From Prosthecobacter debontii (lineage in GTDB: Bacteria > Verrucomicrobiota > Verrucomicrobiia > Chthoniobacterales > Chthoniobacteraceae): a DNA stretch of 64,000 bases. Both the position numbers and the translations under genes were made by a program. The stretch is taken from the NCBI GenBank assembly GCA_945861385.1, contig CAMAUI010000004.1:16663-80662 (forward strand), read 5' to 3'. Each line of letters opens with the position of its first letter. Within the stretch, counting starts at the first letter, position 1. This document shows positions 8,412 through 17,007 of this stretch, in pieces. The notes beneath the pieces were generated by a model. It searched no databases. It saw only the letters and a program-made list of their open reading frames with translations, and was not told where the DNA came from.

Positions 8412-10332
8412 TCGGGCCGTTGCCGTTGAAGTGCAGGTAGGTGTAGCCCTTGAGGTCGCGCTCGTAGCTGTTGAGCAGGCGGATGCCTTCGGCGGGCTTC
8501 ATGCGGTCGCTTTTGATGGCGGCATCCACCTGCGCTTTCATGAGCCGGTTGAGTTCCGCTTCGTCCCACTGCGTCATGCTGAGGACGCTGGCGATGGTGC
8601 TGCCTTCGAGTGTCTCCTCGATGTACCAGCCGCATTCCTCGTCGGCATCGAGGAAGACGTGGGCTTCGTTCACGCGGCCGAAGAGGTTGTGGAAGTCGCC
8701 CATGATGTCCTGATAGGCGCCCATGAGGAAGAAGCCGATGTAGTAAGGCTCGCCGGGGACGAGGCGGTGGAGCGGGAGCGTGTCCTTCATGTCATCGAGG
8801 TCAATGAACTTGCTCACCTTGCCGTCGGAATCGCAGGTGATGTCCACGAGGATCGCCTGGCGGTCGGGCTGCTTGTCGAGGTGATGCACGGGCATGATCG
8901 GGAACAACTGCCCGAGTGCCCAGTGGTCGAGCATGCTTTGAAAGACGGAGAAATTGCAGACGTACTGGTCGGCGAGCGCGGTCTCGAGGTTGCGGATTTC
9001 GTCGGGCATGAAGCGCATGCCTTCGCTGAGGGTGACGACCTCGCGGGCGATCTGCCAGAAGACCGTCTCGATGCGCGCCTTCGCATCCAGCTCGAGGAGG
9101 CCGAGATCGAACATCGAGAGCGCCTTTTCCTTGAGCTCCTGCGCGTCGTGCAAGGTCTCCATGCGGTTCTGCTTCGAGAGGGAGCGGCGGAGATCCAGCA
9201 TTTCGCCGACCAGCTTCGGGTCGCCCGGCTGCGGCTCGATGCTCACGGTCGCGCGTTCCTTTTCGATGCTGCCGAATGCCTCGACGACGAGGACGCTGTG
9301 GTGCGCGACGATGGCGCGCCCGCTTTCAGTCACGACGGTCGGGTGTGGGACCTTCTCGTCGTCGCAGACCTCCATGATGTTCCAGACGACGTCGCGGGCG
9401 TATTCTTGGAGCGAGTAGTTGGTGGAGCTGTCGAAGGCGGTGCGCGAGCCGTCGTAATCCACGCCGAGGCCGCCGCCGCAGTCGAGGTAGGTGATGTCGT
9501 GGCCGAGCTTGCAGAGCTTCGTGTAAAACCGCGCCGCCTCGCGCACCGCGCGTTTGACGGTGCCGATGTCGGGCACCTGCGAGCCGACGTGGAAGTGGAC
9601 GAGCTTGAGGCAGTGGGCGAGCCCCGCGGCCTTGAGGGTTTCGCTGGCGGCAACCAGCTCGGCGGTGCTGAGGCCGAACTTCGCGTTCTCCCCGCCGCTG
9701 AGCACCCACTTTCCGGCGCCCTTGGCGACGAGGCGGACGCGCAGGCCCAGCCAGGGCTCCACGCCCATCTCGCGCGAGACGGCGAGGATTTGCTGAAGCT
9801 CCTCGATTTTTTCCACGACGAGGATGACGCGTTTGCCGAGCTTGAGGCCGAGCAGGGCGTTCTGGATGAATGACGGGTCCTTGTATCCGTTGCAGATGAT
9901 GAGCGCCTCCGGGTCGCGGTGGATCGCGAGGGCCGCGAGAAGTTCGGGCTTGCTGCCCGCCTCGATGCCGAAATTGAACTCGCTGCCGGCGTCCATGATT
10001 TCCTCCACGACCTCCTGGAGCTGGTTCACCTTGATCGGGAACACGCCGCGATAGACGCCCTTGTATTTGAACTCCGTGATGGCCTCGGAGAATGCGCGGT
10101 TGATCGTCTGCACGCGATTGCGGAGCAGGTCCTGGAAGCGGAGCACCATCGGGAATTTCAGCCCCTGCTCACGCGCCTCGGCGATGAGTTCCATGATGTC
10201 AATCGGCGTGGCCGGATCCAGCGTCGGGCATACGCAGATGTTGCCCTTGTCGTTGATCCGAAAATAGCCGGCGCCCCAACGGTCAATATTGTAGAGTGAA
10301 GTGGCGGCGGGGATGTCCCAAGGTTGCTGCAT
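8404..10332 (-). CDS. speA: Biosynthetic arginine decarboxylase SpeA
   Basis: PLP- and Mg-dependent decarboxylation of arginine to agmatine, the first step of the agmatine route to putrescine and spermidine. The 642 residues show the family layout: PLP barrel with the Lys loop (FPIKVNQLQEVVEEI), a glycine-rich phosphate site (DCGGGLGVDYDGSRT), and the C-terminal beta domain with SIPDxWA-like FSVFQSMLDHWALGQLFPIMP and FFLMGAYQDIMGDFHNLFG. The last residues after GYTYL (HFNGNGPRV) are encoded within or next to the inverted repeat described at 8384-8411, so the C-terminus may have been rewritten by that element. No agmatine-processing gene is adjacent. Confidence 0.95.
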   Translation of the reverse strand: MQQPWDIPAATSLYNIDRWGAGYFRINDKGNICVCPTLDPATPIDIMELIAEAREQGLKFPMVLRFQDLLRNRVQTINRAFSEAITEFKYKGVYRGVFPIKVNQLQEVVEEIMDAGSEFNFGIEAGSKPELLAALAIHRDPEALIICNGYKDPSFIQNALLGLKLGKRVILVVEKIEELQQILAVSREMGVEPWLGLRVRLVAKGAGKWVLSGGENAKFGLSTAELVAASETLKAAGLAHCLKLVHFHVGSQVPDIGTVKRAVREAARFYTKLCKLGHDITYLDCGGGLGVDYDGSRTAFDSSTNYSLQEYARDVVWNIMEVCDDEKVPHPTVVTESGRAIVAHHSVLVVEAFGSIEKERATVSIEPQPGDPKLVGEMLDLRRSLSKQNRMETLHDAQELKEKALSMFDLGLLELDAKARIETVFWQIAREVVTLSEGMRFMPDEIRNLETALADQYVCNFSVFQSMLDHWALGQLFPIMPVHHLDKQPDRQAILVDITCDSDGKVSKFIDLDDMKDTLPLHRLVPGEPYYIGFFLMGAYQDIMGDFHNLFGRVNEAHVFLDADEECGWYIEETLEGSTIASVLSMTQWDEAELNRLMKAQVDAAIKSDRMKPAEGIRLLNSYERDLKGYTYLHFNGNGPRV

Positions 10333-10397
10333 TGTTCGGGCGCGCGATTAACGGGAAACGAGCGTGCTGCGCAATAACGGCGTGTGAAAACTTTGCG

Positions 10398-11084
10398 TCA
10401 CGCTTTGGCGGCCTCGATCGTGGTGATGAGCTGGCGCAACTCGCGCGCCTCCCACTGGCCGGTCGCGTTCGGTTCGTCGAGGTAGCCGTAGTTCAGCACT
10501 GAGCCCGCCTTCGCGAGCGCAAGACGCGAGACCTGCCCGAACTCGCCCATGCCCATCACCGCATGCCGGCACGGCGCCTGTGTCGCCATGAATTCGAGCA
10601 GCCGCGCAAGCTCCCTTGGCGTGGGGGTGTGCGTCGCGAGCTTGAAGATATCCGCCCCGGCATGGACGGCCCGCCGCTGCCGGTCGAGTAGGTCGGCGAG
10701 CGCGGGCGTGCGAATGAAATGATGATCGGAAATCACGATGCAAACGCCGTTCGCCCGCGCATCGGTGATCAGCGTCGCGAGCGCGGCTGCGGAGCGCAGC
10801 TCGATGTCCATCAGCGCGGCAAACGGTGCGAGACGATCGAAGACTTCCCGCCGGCGCGAAAGCGAAAGCGCGCCGATCCCGCCCTCGGCCGGGTGACGCA
10901 CCGTGAGCAGGAGCGGAAGCTCGATCCGGCCCATCGCGTTGGCGATTTCATCCACCGTCAGCCCGTCCCCCAGCAGCGCGTCGGCGCGGATTTCGATAAC
11001 GTCCACGTCCATCGCCTCCAGCCTGGATGCAATGCGGAGGCCGGCAGTCGTGTGGGCCGTGGCGGCCACATTGCGGCGATTCAT
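10398..11084 (-). CDS. aroD: 3-dehydroquinate dehydratase, type I (AroD)
   Basis: Shikimate pathway enzyme that dehydrates 3-dehydroquinate through a Schiff base. The 228-residue barrel shows EIRADAL near the N-terminus, LTVRHPAEGG, the catalytic His region (VISDHHFIRTP) and the Schiff-base Lys in ADIFKLATHTPT, plus the closing MGEFGQVSRL loop. The frame is open to 11249, but the family starts near MNRRNVAATAHT, so the ATG at 11084 is chosen; a longer start would overlap the divergent glycosyltransferase gene. No other aro gene is nearby. Confidence 0.9.
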   Translation of the reverse strand: MNRRNVAATAHTTAGLRIASRLEAMDVDVIEIRADALLGDGLTVDEIANAMGRIELPLLLTVRHPAEGGIGALSLSRRREVFDRLAPFAALMDIELRSAAALATLITDARANGVCIVISDHHFIRTPALADLLDRQRRAVHAGADIFKLATHTPTPRELARLLEFMATQAPCRHAVMGMGEFGQVSRLALAKAGSVLNYGYLDEPNATGQWEARELRQLITTIEAAKA

Positions 11085-11130
11085 CGCAGATTCTGAGAAT
11101 TTTCTCGCGCGCGGAGGGCGGCGCTTGGCT

Positions 11131-12552
11131 ATGGTGTCTTGTCTTTCCACTTCACAAAGAATGCTCGGTCGCCGCCAGGAACTCAATTTGCAATTCCTCC
11201 AGATCACGGACGCTCTCCTGCTGGTCGTCGCGTTCTGGAGTGCGCACACCTTCCGCTACATGGGATATGGGTGGGGGATTTTCGACGTGCCGATCGCGCC
11301 GTTCACGGAATTTCAGTGGCTGCTGTTCGTGCTCGTTCCCTTTGGCCCGATCTGCATGGAGGCCCAGGGATACTACGAGCACCCGACGCGAAAGGAGTTC
11401 GGAAAAAGCCTCGCGCAACTCGGGCGCGCCGCGCTGGTGCTCGGCATCATCATCGCGTTTTGCGCCTACTTCCTGAAGCTGAACCTCGAGAGCCGCGCGG
11501 TGATGCCGCTGTTCGCGGTTTTTGCATCGCTCCTGCTTCTTCTGCGCGAACGGGGAACGATCGCACGCTACCGGCGGCGCGTGAAGACGGGCGCGCTGCG
11601 GGAGCCGGTGATCCTCGCCGGGACAGCCGCCGACATCCGCGCATTCCGCGAGTCGTTCACCGCCGAGCAGGTGATGGAACTGGTGGTCGTGGATGAGCTG
11701 AACTTGGAGGAAAGGACCACGGACGACCTTGCGGAATCACTGCACAAGCACGCAGTGGGGCGCGTCATTTTTGTCGGGGGCCACACCCAGCTTGCACAGC
11801 TCCAGGAGTACATCGGCATCTGCGAGATCGAAGGCGTCGAGGCGTGGTTGAGCGCGGACTTCATCCGCACAAGCATCGCCCGCCCGGATTTTGACGCGTT
11901 CGGCACAAAGCCGATGCTCGTTTTCCGCGCGGCACCGAGTGTTTCGTGGGCGCTGATGTGCAAGCATCTGTTCGACCGTTTCGTCGCGCTGTTGGCGCTG
12001 GTGCTGTTCTCGTGGCTTTTCGTTCTGCTGGCACTGGCGGTTCGCATGAGCGGTCCCGGCCCTGTGATTTTCCGGCAGGCGCGCGGAGGAAAGAACGGGC
12101 GTCCGTTCACGATGTTCAAATTCCGCACCATGGTCACGGATGCGGAAATGCAGCGTGACGAGCTACAGCGCATGAACCAGATGAGCGGTCCTGTTTTCAA
12201 GGTGGAGAAGGATCCGCGCGTAACGCGCATCGGCAGGTTCCTGCGCAAGACATCGCTCGACGAATGGCCGCAGTTGTTCAACGTCCTGCGCGGAGACATG
12301 AGCCTCGTCGGCCCGCGTCCGCTGCCGCTCTATGAGGTGGAGAAATTCGAGACCACGGCGCAGCGGCGCAGGCTCTCGATGAAGCCGGGAATCACCTGCC
12401 TGTGGCAGATCAGCGGCAGGAGCAACATCACCAGCTTCGAGCAATGGGTGAAGCTGGACCTCGAGTACATTGACAACTGGTCGCTCTGGCTGGATGCGAA
12501 AATTCTGCTTCGCACAGTGCCGGTGGTGCTCTTCGGCTTCGGGGCAAAATAG
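11131..12552 (+). CDS. Polyprenyl glycosylphosphotransferase (exopolysaccharide priming enzyme)
   Basis: Transfers a sugar 1-phosphate from UDP-sugar to undecaprenyl phosphate, the first step of exopolysaccharide or O-unit assembly in the inner membrane. The N-terminal half has several hydrophobic spans and a CoA-binding-like nucleotide domain (AGTAADIRAFRE); the C-terminal bacterial sugar transferase domain shows KHLFDRFVALLALVLFSW, MFKFRTMVTDAE, TRIGRFLRKTSLDEWPQL, NVLRGDMSLVGPRPLP and PGITCLWQISGRS. The frame extends further upstream antisense to aroD, so the ATG at 11131 (GGAGG 13 bp before it) or 11161 is the likely start. No other glycosyltransferase lies next to it; an MsbA-like exporter follows. 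Confidence 0.88.
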   Translation: MVSCLSTSQRMLGRRQELNLQFLQITDALLLVVAFWSAHTFRYMGYGWGIFDVPIAPFTEFQWLLFVLVPFGPICMEAQGYYEHPTRKEFGKSLAQLGRAALVLGIIIAFCAYFLKLNLESRAVMPLFAVFASLLLLLRERGTIARYRRRVKTGALREPVILAGTAADIRAFRESFTAEQVMELVVVDELNLEERTTDDLAESLHKHAVGRVIFVGGHTQLAQLQEYIGICEIEGVEAWLSADFIRTSIARPDFDAFGTKPMLVFRAAPSVSWALMCKHLFDRFVALLALVLFSWLFVLLALAVRMSGPGPVIFRQARGGKNGRPFTMFKFRTMVTDAEMQRDELQRMNQMSGPVFKVEKDPRVTRIGRFLRKTSLDEWPQLFNVLRGDMSLVGPRPLPLYEVEKFETTAQRRRLSMKPGITCLWQISGRSNITSFEQWVKLDLEYIDNWSLWLDAKILLRTVPVVLFGFGAK

Positions 12553-12618
12553 GCGGGCGCCGCTGACTCGTCAGCCATGCTCGCCATCCGCCACGCGGAG
12601 TGGGTAAAGCATGCGGCG

Positions 12619-14391
12619 ATGTCCGAAAAGAAAGGGTCTGATTTCCGCGAAATGCTTGCCGTGCTGCGGCCCTGGCGTGGTGCGTTCCGCCTTGCGGTGG
12701 CGGCGCAGGTGCTTTCGATGGGCTTCGGCCTCGCGTTCCCGTGGCTGATGGGAAATCTCGTGGATGCGGCGCTGCCGAGTGTGAAAACCACGCACTCCGG
12801 AAGCTGGCAGCCGGATGTGGACAGCGTCGCGTTGATCCTCATCGGCACGCTCGTCGCGCAGGGGGTGCTCACATTTTTCTACAGCACGATTTTTCACACC
12901 ACAGGCCAGCGGGCGGTGACGAGCCTGCGCCAGCGGCTCTACGCGCGGCTGATCTCGCTGCCGATGCGCTTTTTTGGCGAGCATCGCGTGGGCGAACTGA
13001 GCAGCCGGCTCGGGAGCGACATGACGGTGATCGAGGACTTTTATTGCAGCGCGATCCCGCAGGCGATCCGCCAGGGGATGCTGGTCTTCGGCGGGCTGAT
13101 CGCGATTTTCCTCACTTCGCCGAAGCTGGCCGGGCTGATGCTCGGATCGTTCCCCGTGTTCGTCGGCATCGCGGTTCTCTTCGGGCGCAACGTGCGGAAA
13201 ATCTGGCGTTCCGCGCAGGACAAGCTCGCCGGGGCCGGCACCATTGCGGAGGAGACCCTGCAGGGCATCGCGAACGTGAAGGCGTTCGGCAACGAGCCGT
13301 TCGAGGAGCGCCGCTATCGTGCTGCGCTCGATGGTTTCCGCGCGACCGTGCTTCGCGGTGCGCGCTACCGGGCGGCGCTGATTTCGTTCATCATCGTGGG
13401 CATCTTCGGCACGATCGTGCTCGTGCTGTGGTACGGCGCGCGGCTCATGCAGGCGGGCGAGCTTACGCACGGGGAGCTGACGAAGTTCACGCTCTACATG
13501 CTGTTCATCGGCGGCGGCGTCTCATCCATCGCCGAGGTGATGAGCGCTCTGCAGAAATGCAGCGGCGCATCCGCGCGTGTGCGCGAGCTGCTCACAGAGA
13601 CACCGGAAACCGCGGGCGGCGCAATGCCCGCGCGACCGGGGCCGGCGGCGAGGGTGGTGTTCGAGAATGTTCATTTTCGCTATCCGTCGCGCCCGGATCT
13701 GCCGGTGCTCCGCGGCATTTCACTCGAGGCGGAACCAGGGGCGCGCATCGCGCTCGTGGGGCCCAGTGGCGCGGGGAAAAGCACGATCGTCTCGCTTCTG
13801 CTGCGTTTTCATGAGCCTGGGAGCGGCCGCATTCTCATTGATGGCGAGGATGCCGGTGCGCTCGAACTCGGCGCCCTGCGCGCACGGATGGCGCTCGTGC
13901 CGCAGGAAGTGCTGCTTTTTGGGGGAAGCATCCGCGATAACATCGCATACGGGCGCCCAGGCGCGACGGAGGATGAGATTCGCAACGCCGCCCGGCGTGC
14001 GAATTGCGCTGAGTTCATCGAGCGCTTCCCCGAGGGCTACGGCACGCTCGTCGGCGAACGCGGCGTGAAACTCAGCGGCGGGCAGCGCCAGCGCATCGCC
14101 ATCGCCCGCGCATTCCTGCGCGACCCCGCGTTGTTGCTGCTCGATGAGGCGACCAGTTCCCTCGACAGCGAAGGCGAAGCGCTCATCCAGCAGGCGCTGG
14201 ACACCCTGCTTTCCGGGCGCACAGCCATCGTGATCGCGCACCGTCTCGCGACAATCCGGAAGTGCGACCGCATCTACGTGATCGAGGACGGCGCGGTGGT
14301 CGAAGCCGGCAGCCACGATGAACTCATCGCACGCGACGGGAGCTACCGGCGGCTCGCAGAGCTGCAGTTTGCAGCGGAAGCTGCGCGGTAG
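12619..14391 (+). CDS. MsbA-like ABC exporter (fused permease-ATPase)
   Basis: Half-transporter that works as a homodimer: an N-terminal six-helix type I exporter domain (about residues 1-320) and a C-terminal ATPase. Visible ATPase motifs are Walker A GPSGAGKST, Q-loop MALVPQEVLLF, signature LSGGQRQRIAIARAF, Walker B LLLLDEATSSLD and the H-loop AIVIAHRL. At about 590 residues it fits the MsbA/multidrug and lipid exporter group; the cargo cannot be read from sequence. It starts 66 bp after the glycosylphosphotransferase, so a role in lipid-linked glycan or lipid export is plausible. An ATG at 12577 is the alternative start. Confidence 0.88.
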   Translation: MSEKKGSDFREMLAVLRPWRGAFRLAVAAQVLSMGFGLAFPWLMGNLVDAALPSVKTTHSGSWQPDVDSVALILIGTLVAQGVLTFFYSTIFHTTGQRAVTSLRQRLYARLISLPMRFFGEHRVGELSSRLGSDMTVIEDFYCSAIPQAIRQGMLVFGGLIAIFLTSPKLAGLMLGSFPVFVGIAVLFGRNVRKIWRSAQDKLAGAGTIAEETLQGIANVKAFGNEPFEERRYRAALDGFRATVLRGARYRAALISFIIVGIFGTIVLVLWYGARLMQAGELTHGELTKFTLYMLFIGGGVSSIAEVMSALQKCSGASARVRELLTETPETAGGAMPARPGPAARVVFENVHFRYPSRPDLPVLRGISLEAEPGARIALVGPSGAGKSTIVSLLLRFHEPGSGRILIDGEDAGALELGALRARMALVPQEVLLFGGSIRDNIAYGRPGATEDEIRNAARRANCAEFIERFPEGYGTLVGERGVKLSGGQRQRIAIARAFLRDPALLLLDEATSSLDSEGEALIQQALDTLLSGRTAIVIAHRLATIRKCDRIYVIEDGAVVEAGSHDELIARDGSYRRLAELQFAAEAAR

Positions 14392-14409
14392 GCGCGCAGG
14401 GCCGGGAAA

Positions 14410-16593
14410 CTACTTCGTGGCCGCGGTTGCGGTGCGGGTGATGTCAACCAGGTCGCGGAGGATGTTGATCGTCTCGTTGCGGATGGGATCAACCCTCGGG
14501 GCTTGCACGTCGTCGTCATCGTCATCGTCATCCTTTTTCCGAGGCGCGTCCGGCTTCGGCTCCGTCTTTTTGTCCGGCTTGTCTGCCGCCTTCGGTTCGA
14601 GCTCAGGCTTGTCGGCGTTGTCGAGAGTGACTGCGAAAAGTTTGGGCTCGGCGACCTTATGCTTGGCCCGCTCATCCTTGCGCTGATTCTTGCGGGCCTT
14701 GTCCTCTTCCAACTCGGCCTTGCGACTCGCGATATTGAGCGAGATTTTGTTTTCAGAAATCCGCTTCTTTGAACGTCCGATGTCCTCGTTGATCCACTTG
14801 AATTCGGGGTCTTGGGCGATGCGGGTGGCTGACCGCAGTTTGAGCTGATCCATGAAAAGATCCTTCTCAAACTTTTCAATCGGGGCGGCTTCGATCGTGT
14901 CGAAAGGCATCGGGCCTTTGAGGGCGCCTTCGCCGATATCCGCCTGATCCCACAAGGACGGGAGCTTGATATCGGAGATCACTCCCTTTAGCTGCGTCGA
15001 GCCGCCGGAGACGCGGTAGAATTTCTGGATGGTCAGCTTCAGCGCGCCTGCTTCGTTGCCCGTGCGCTTTCCGCTGAGTGAAAGAGGGATGATGTTTCCG
15101 AGTTCCACCATGGTCTGAACCGTGCCCTTGCCGAACGTGCTCGAATCGCCAACGACGACCGCGCGCCCGTAGTCCTGCAATGCTGCCGCGAAAATCTCAC
15201 TCGCCGAGGCGCTGAGCTTGTTGGTCAGCACGATCATCGGGCCTTCGTAGATCACCGAGGCATCCTTGTCGCGGAGGATGTTCCGGCGGTCATTGCTGTC
15301 CTTGGCGATGACGACGGGGCCTTTTTTAATGAAGAGGCCGGTGAGGTTGACGGCTTCCTCGAGTGAGCCGCCGCCATTGCGCCGCAGATCCATGACGAGG
15401 CCCTGGATGCCCTCTTTCTTCAATCTCTCGAGGAGGATACGGACATCCTTGGTCGTGCTCTTCGCGCCCGCTGCGCCACTGCGCTGCATGTCCGCGTAAA
15501 AAGATGGCAGTACGATCCAGCCGAGCCGCTGGGTGGTGCCATCCGGGAGTTTGTTCTCGATGATCTCAGCCTTCGCCTCCTGTTCCTTGAGTTTCACTTT
15601 TTGCCGGGTGATCTCGACTACTTTGCGCTCGGAGGGATCGGTGGCCGTCGTGGGAATGACGCGAAGCCGGACGACGGTATTCTCCTTCCCGCGGATCATC
15701 TCGACCACCTTGTCGAGCTTCATGTCCACGGTTTCCACGAAGTCCCCATCACCCTGCGCGACTGCGGAAACGCGGTCACCTTCCTTCAGCCGTCCATCGG
15801 TCGCCGCCGGGCCGCCGGGCACGAGTTCGCGGATTTTTGCGTAGCCGTCCTCCGTGGTCAGCACCGCCCCGATGCCGATGAGCGCGAGGCTCATGTTGAT
15901 GTTGAAGTTATCGAGCTGCGTGCGGCTCATGTACTCCGAGTGAGGGTCGTAGGTTTCCGAGAGCACACTGAGATACATCGCGAGGACATCCTCGTCGCTC
16001 TGCTCGTGAATGCCGCGCAACAGTTGATCGTAGCGCCGGGTGATCACCTTCACCGGCGGTTCGACTTTGTCCTCCATGAGCGTCCGGTCGAGCATCTCGC
16101 CCTCGATGCGCTTTTTCCAAATGTCGTCAGCAGCGGCCTCGTCCTTGGGCCATGGGGATTTCTGCCGGTTGAGTTCCGCCGTCTGGGTGCCTTCGAACTT
16201 GAATTCCACTTTCAACGCCTCTTTCACCTTCGCCACACGATCCTCAACCCGCTTGCGAAACACTCGGAATACCTCGGTTGCCACATCCGTGTTGCCCGCG
16301 ACGATTGCCTCGTCGAGCGCGAGCGCATACTTGGCGCTGAAGTCATCCACGTCCTTCTGTGTGAAGAAAAGATGGTTGTAATCGAGGCGCTCGATCAAGT
16401 TCTTCAGCAACTGCCTCGACAGCCCGTCATCGAGTTTTCGCCGGCTGTAATGGGCGCGCTCGAGAAGCTCCCCCACGTTTTGCGTCACCTTCGGCGCGAT
16501 CTTCGTAAAATCGAAGTCATTCGCCGCGCCCAGCGGCATCGAGAATGCAAAAGAGAGGGCCAGCGGAGTGATCAAGGTGCGGAGCGCGTGCAT
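14410..16593 (-). CDS. prc: Carboxy-terminal (tail-specific) protease Prc/CtpA, family S41
   Basis: Periplasmic serine protease that removes or degrades proteins from exposed C-termini. The 727-residue product starts with a signal peptide (MHALRTLITPLALSFAFS), has the helical tail-specific protease N-terminal domain, a PDZ domain (LVPGGPAATDGRLKEGDRV), and the S41 core: substrate region MDLRRNGGGSLEEAVNLTG, catalytic Ser in NKLSASASEIFAAAL and Lys in STFGKGTVQ. The C-terminal region (FDTIEAAPIEKFEKDLFM onward) matches the extra domain of E. coli Prc; the last 60 residues are Lys/Asp-rich with a run of Asp. The ATG at 16593 is chosen because it begins the signal peptide; the frame is open to 16647. 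Confidence 0.92.
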   Translation of the reverse strand: MHALRTLITPLALSFAFSMPLGAANDFDFTKIAPKVTQNVGELLERAHYSRRKLDDGLSRQLLKNLIERLDYNHLFFTQKDVDDFSAKYALALDEAIVAGNTDVATEVFRVFRKRVEDRVAKVKEALKVEFKFEGTQTAELNRQKSPWPKDEAAADDIWKKRIEGEMLDRTLMEDKVEPPVKVITRRYDQLLRGIHEQSDEDVLAMYLSVLSETYDPHSEYMSRTQLDNFNINMSLALIGIGAVLTTEDGYAKIRELVPGGPAATDGRLKEGDRVSAVAQGDGDFVETVDMKLDKVVEMIRGKENTVVRLRVIPTTATDPSERKVVEITRQKVKLKEQEAKAEIIENKLPDGTTQRLGWIVLPSFYADMQRSGAAGAKSTTKDVRILLERLKKEGIQGLVMDLRRNGGGSLEEAVNLTGLFIKKGPVVIAKDSNDRRNILRDKDASVIYEGPMIVLTNKLSASASEIFAAALQDYGRAVVVGDSSTFGKGTVQTMVELGNIIPLSLSGKRTGNEAGALKLTIQKFYRVSGGSTQLKGVISDIKLPSLWDQADIGEGALKGPMPFDTIEAAPIEKFEKDLFMDQLKLRSATRIAQDPEFKWINEDIGRSKKRISENKISLNIASRKAELEEDKARKNQRKDERAKHKVAEPKLFAVTLDNADKPELEPKAADKPDKKTEPKPDAPRKKDDDDDDDDVQAPRVDPIRNETINILRDLVDITRTATAATK

Positions 16594-17007
16594 GAGTTTG
16601 TTTCGGAAGTTCTGGCCGGACGGTGCCAGAGAACTGTCTCTTGGCAAGCCCGGCGCTCCCGAATATCGCCCGGGAGCACATCAATGTGCCGCCAGGCTTT
16701 GGAGTGCGGTGGCTTGACACCGCTTTTCCTTCCACGGGAGTAAATGTAGGGCTTGCGCAAACCGGCACAGGCAAATTGGCGCATCGCCTTCCTCTTACTC
16801 ATCGAGCCGCTTGCGCCGGGAGGAAAAGCGGTGTCAAGCCACCGCACTCCAAAGCCTCGCGGCACTCATGCGCGGCTTTTGCGCGGAATGTCAGCCTGGC
16901 AGGCGGGACGCCTGGCTTGCTTCAACTGGATCGTCCCGGCTTGGTTTTTTCACTTCGCCGGACGGGGAATGATCTCACATTCTTTGCCGTGCAGGGTTTA
17001 CCTGAAA
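16594..17007. promoter_or_regulatory. Divergent intergenic region prc / PSD1 gene, mostly a REP element
   Basis: 414 bp between the two divergent starts. About 180 bp is the GGAG-type REP pair at 16686-16865. The rest should carry both promoters, but I see no convincing -35/-10 pair, operator or RNA element. Confidence 0.5.
16686..16865. repeat. GGAG-type REP pair, copy 1 (inverted arms)
   Basis: Left arm 16686-16730 and right arm 16821-16865 are inverted copies. Each contains the tetranucleotide GGAG followed by T and a hairpin GCGGTG-GCTTGA-CACCGC. This stem differs from the GCGGGG/CCCCGC stem of the copies near 25-29 kb, with both sides changed together. The spacer of about 90 bp has no gene. 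Confidence 0.85.
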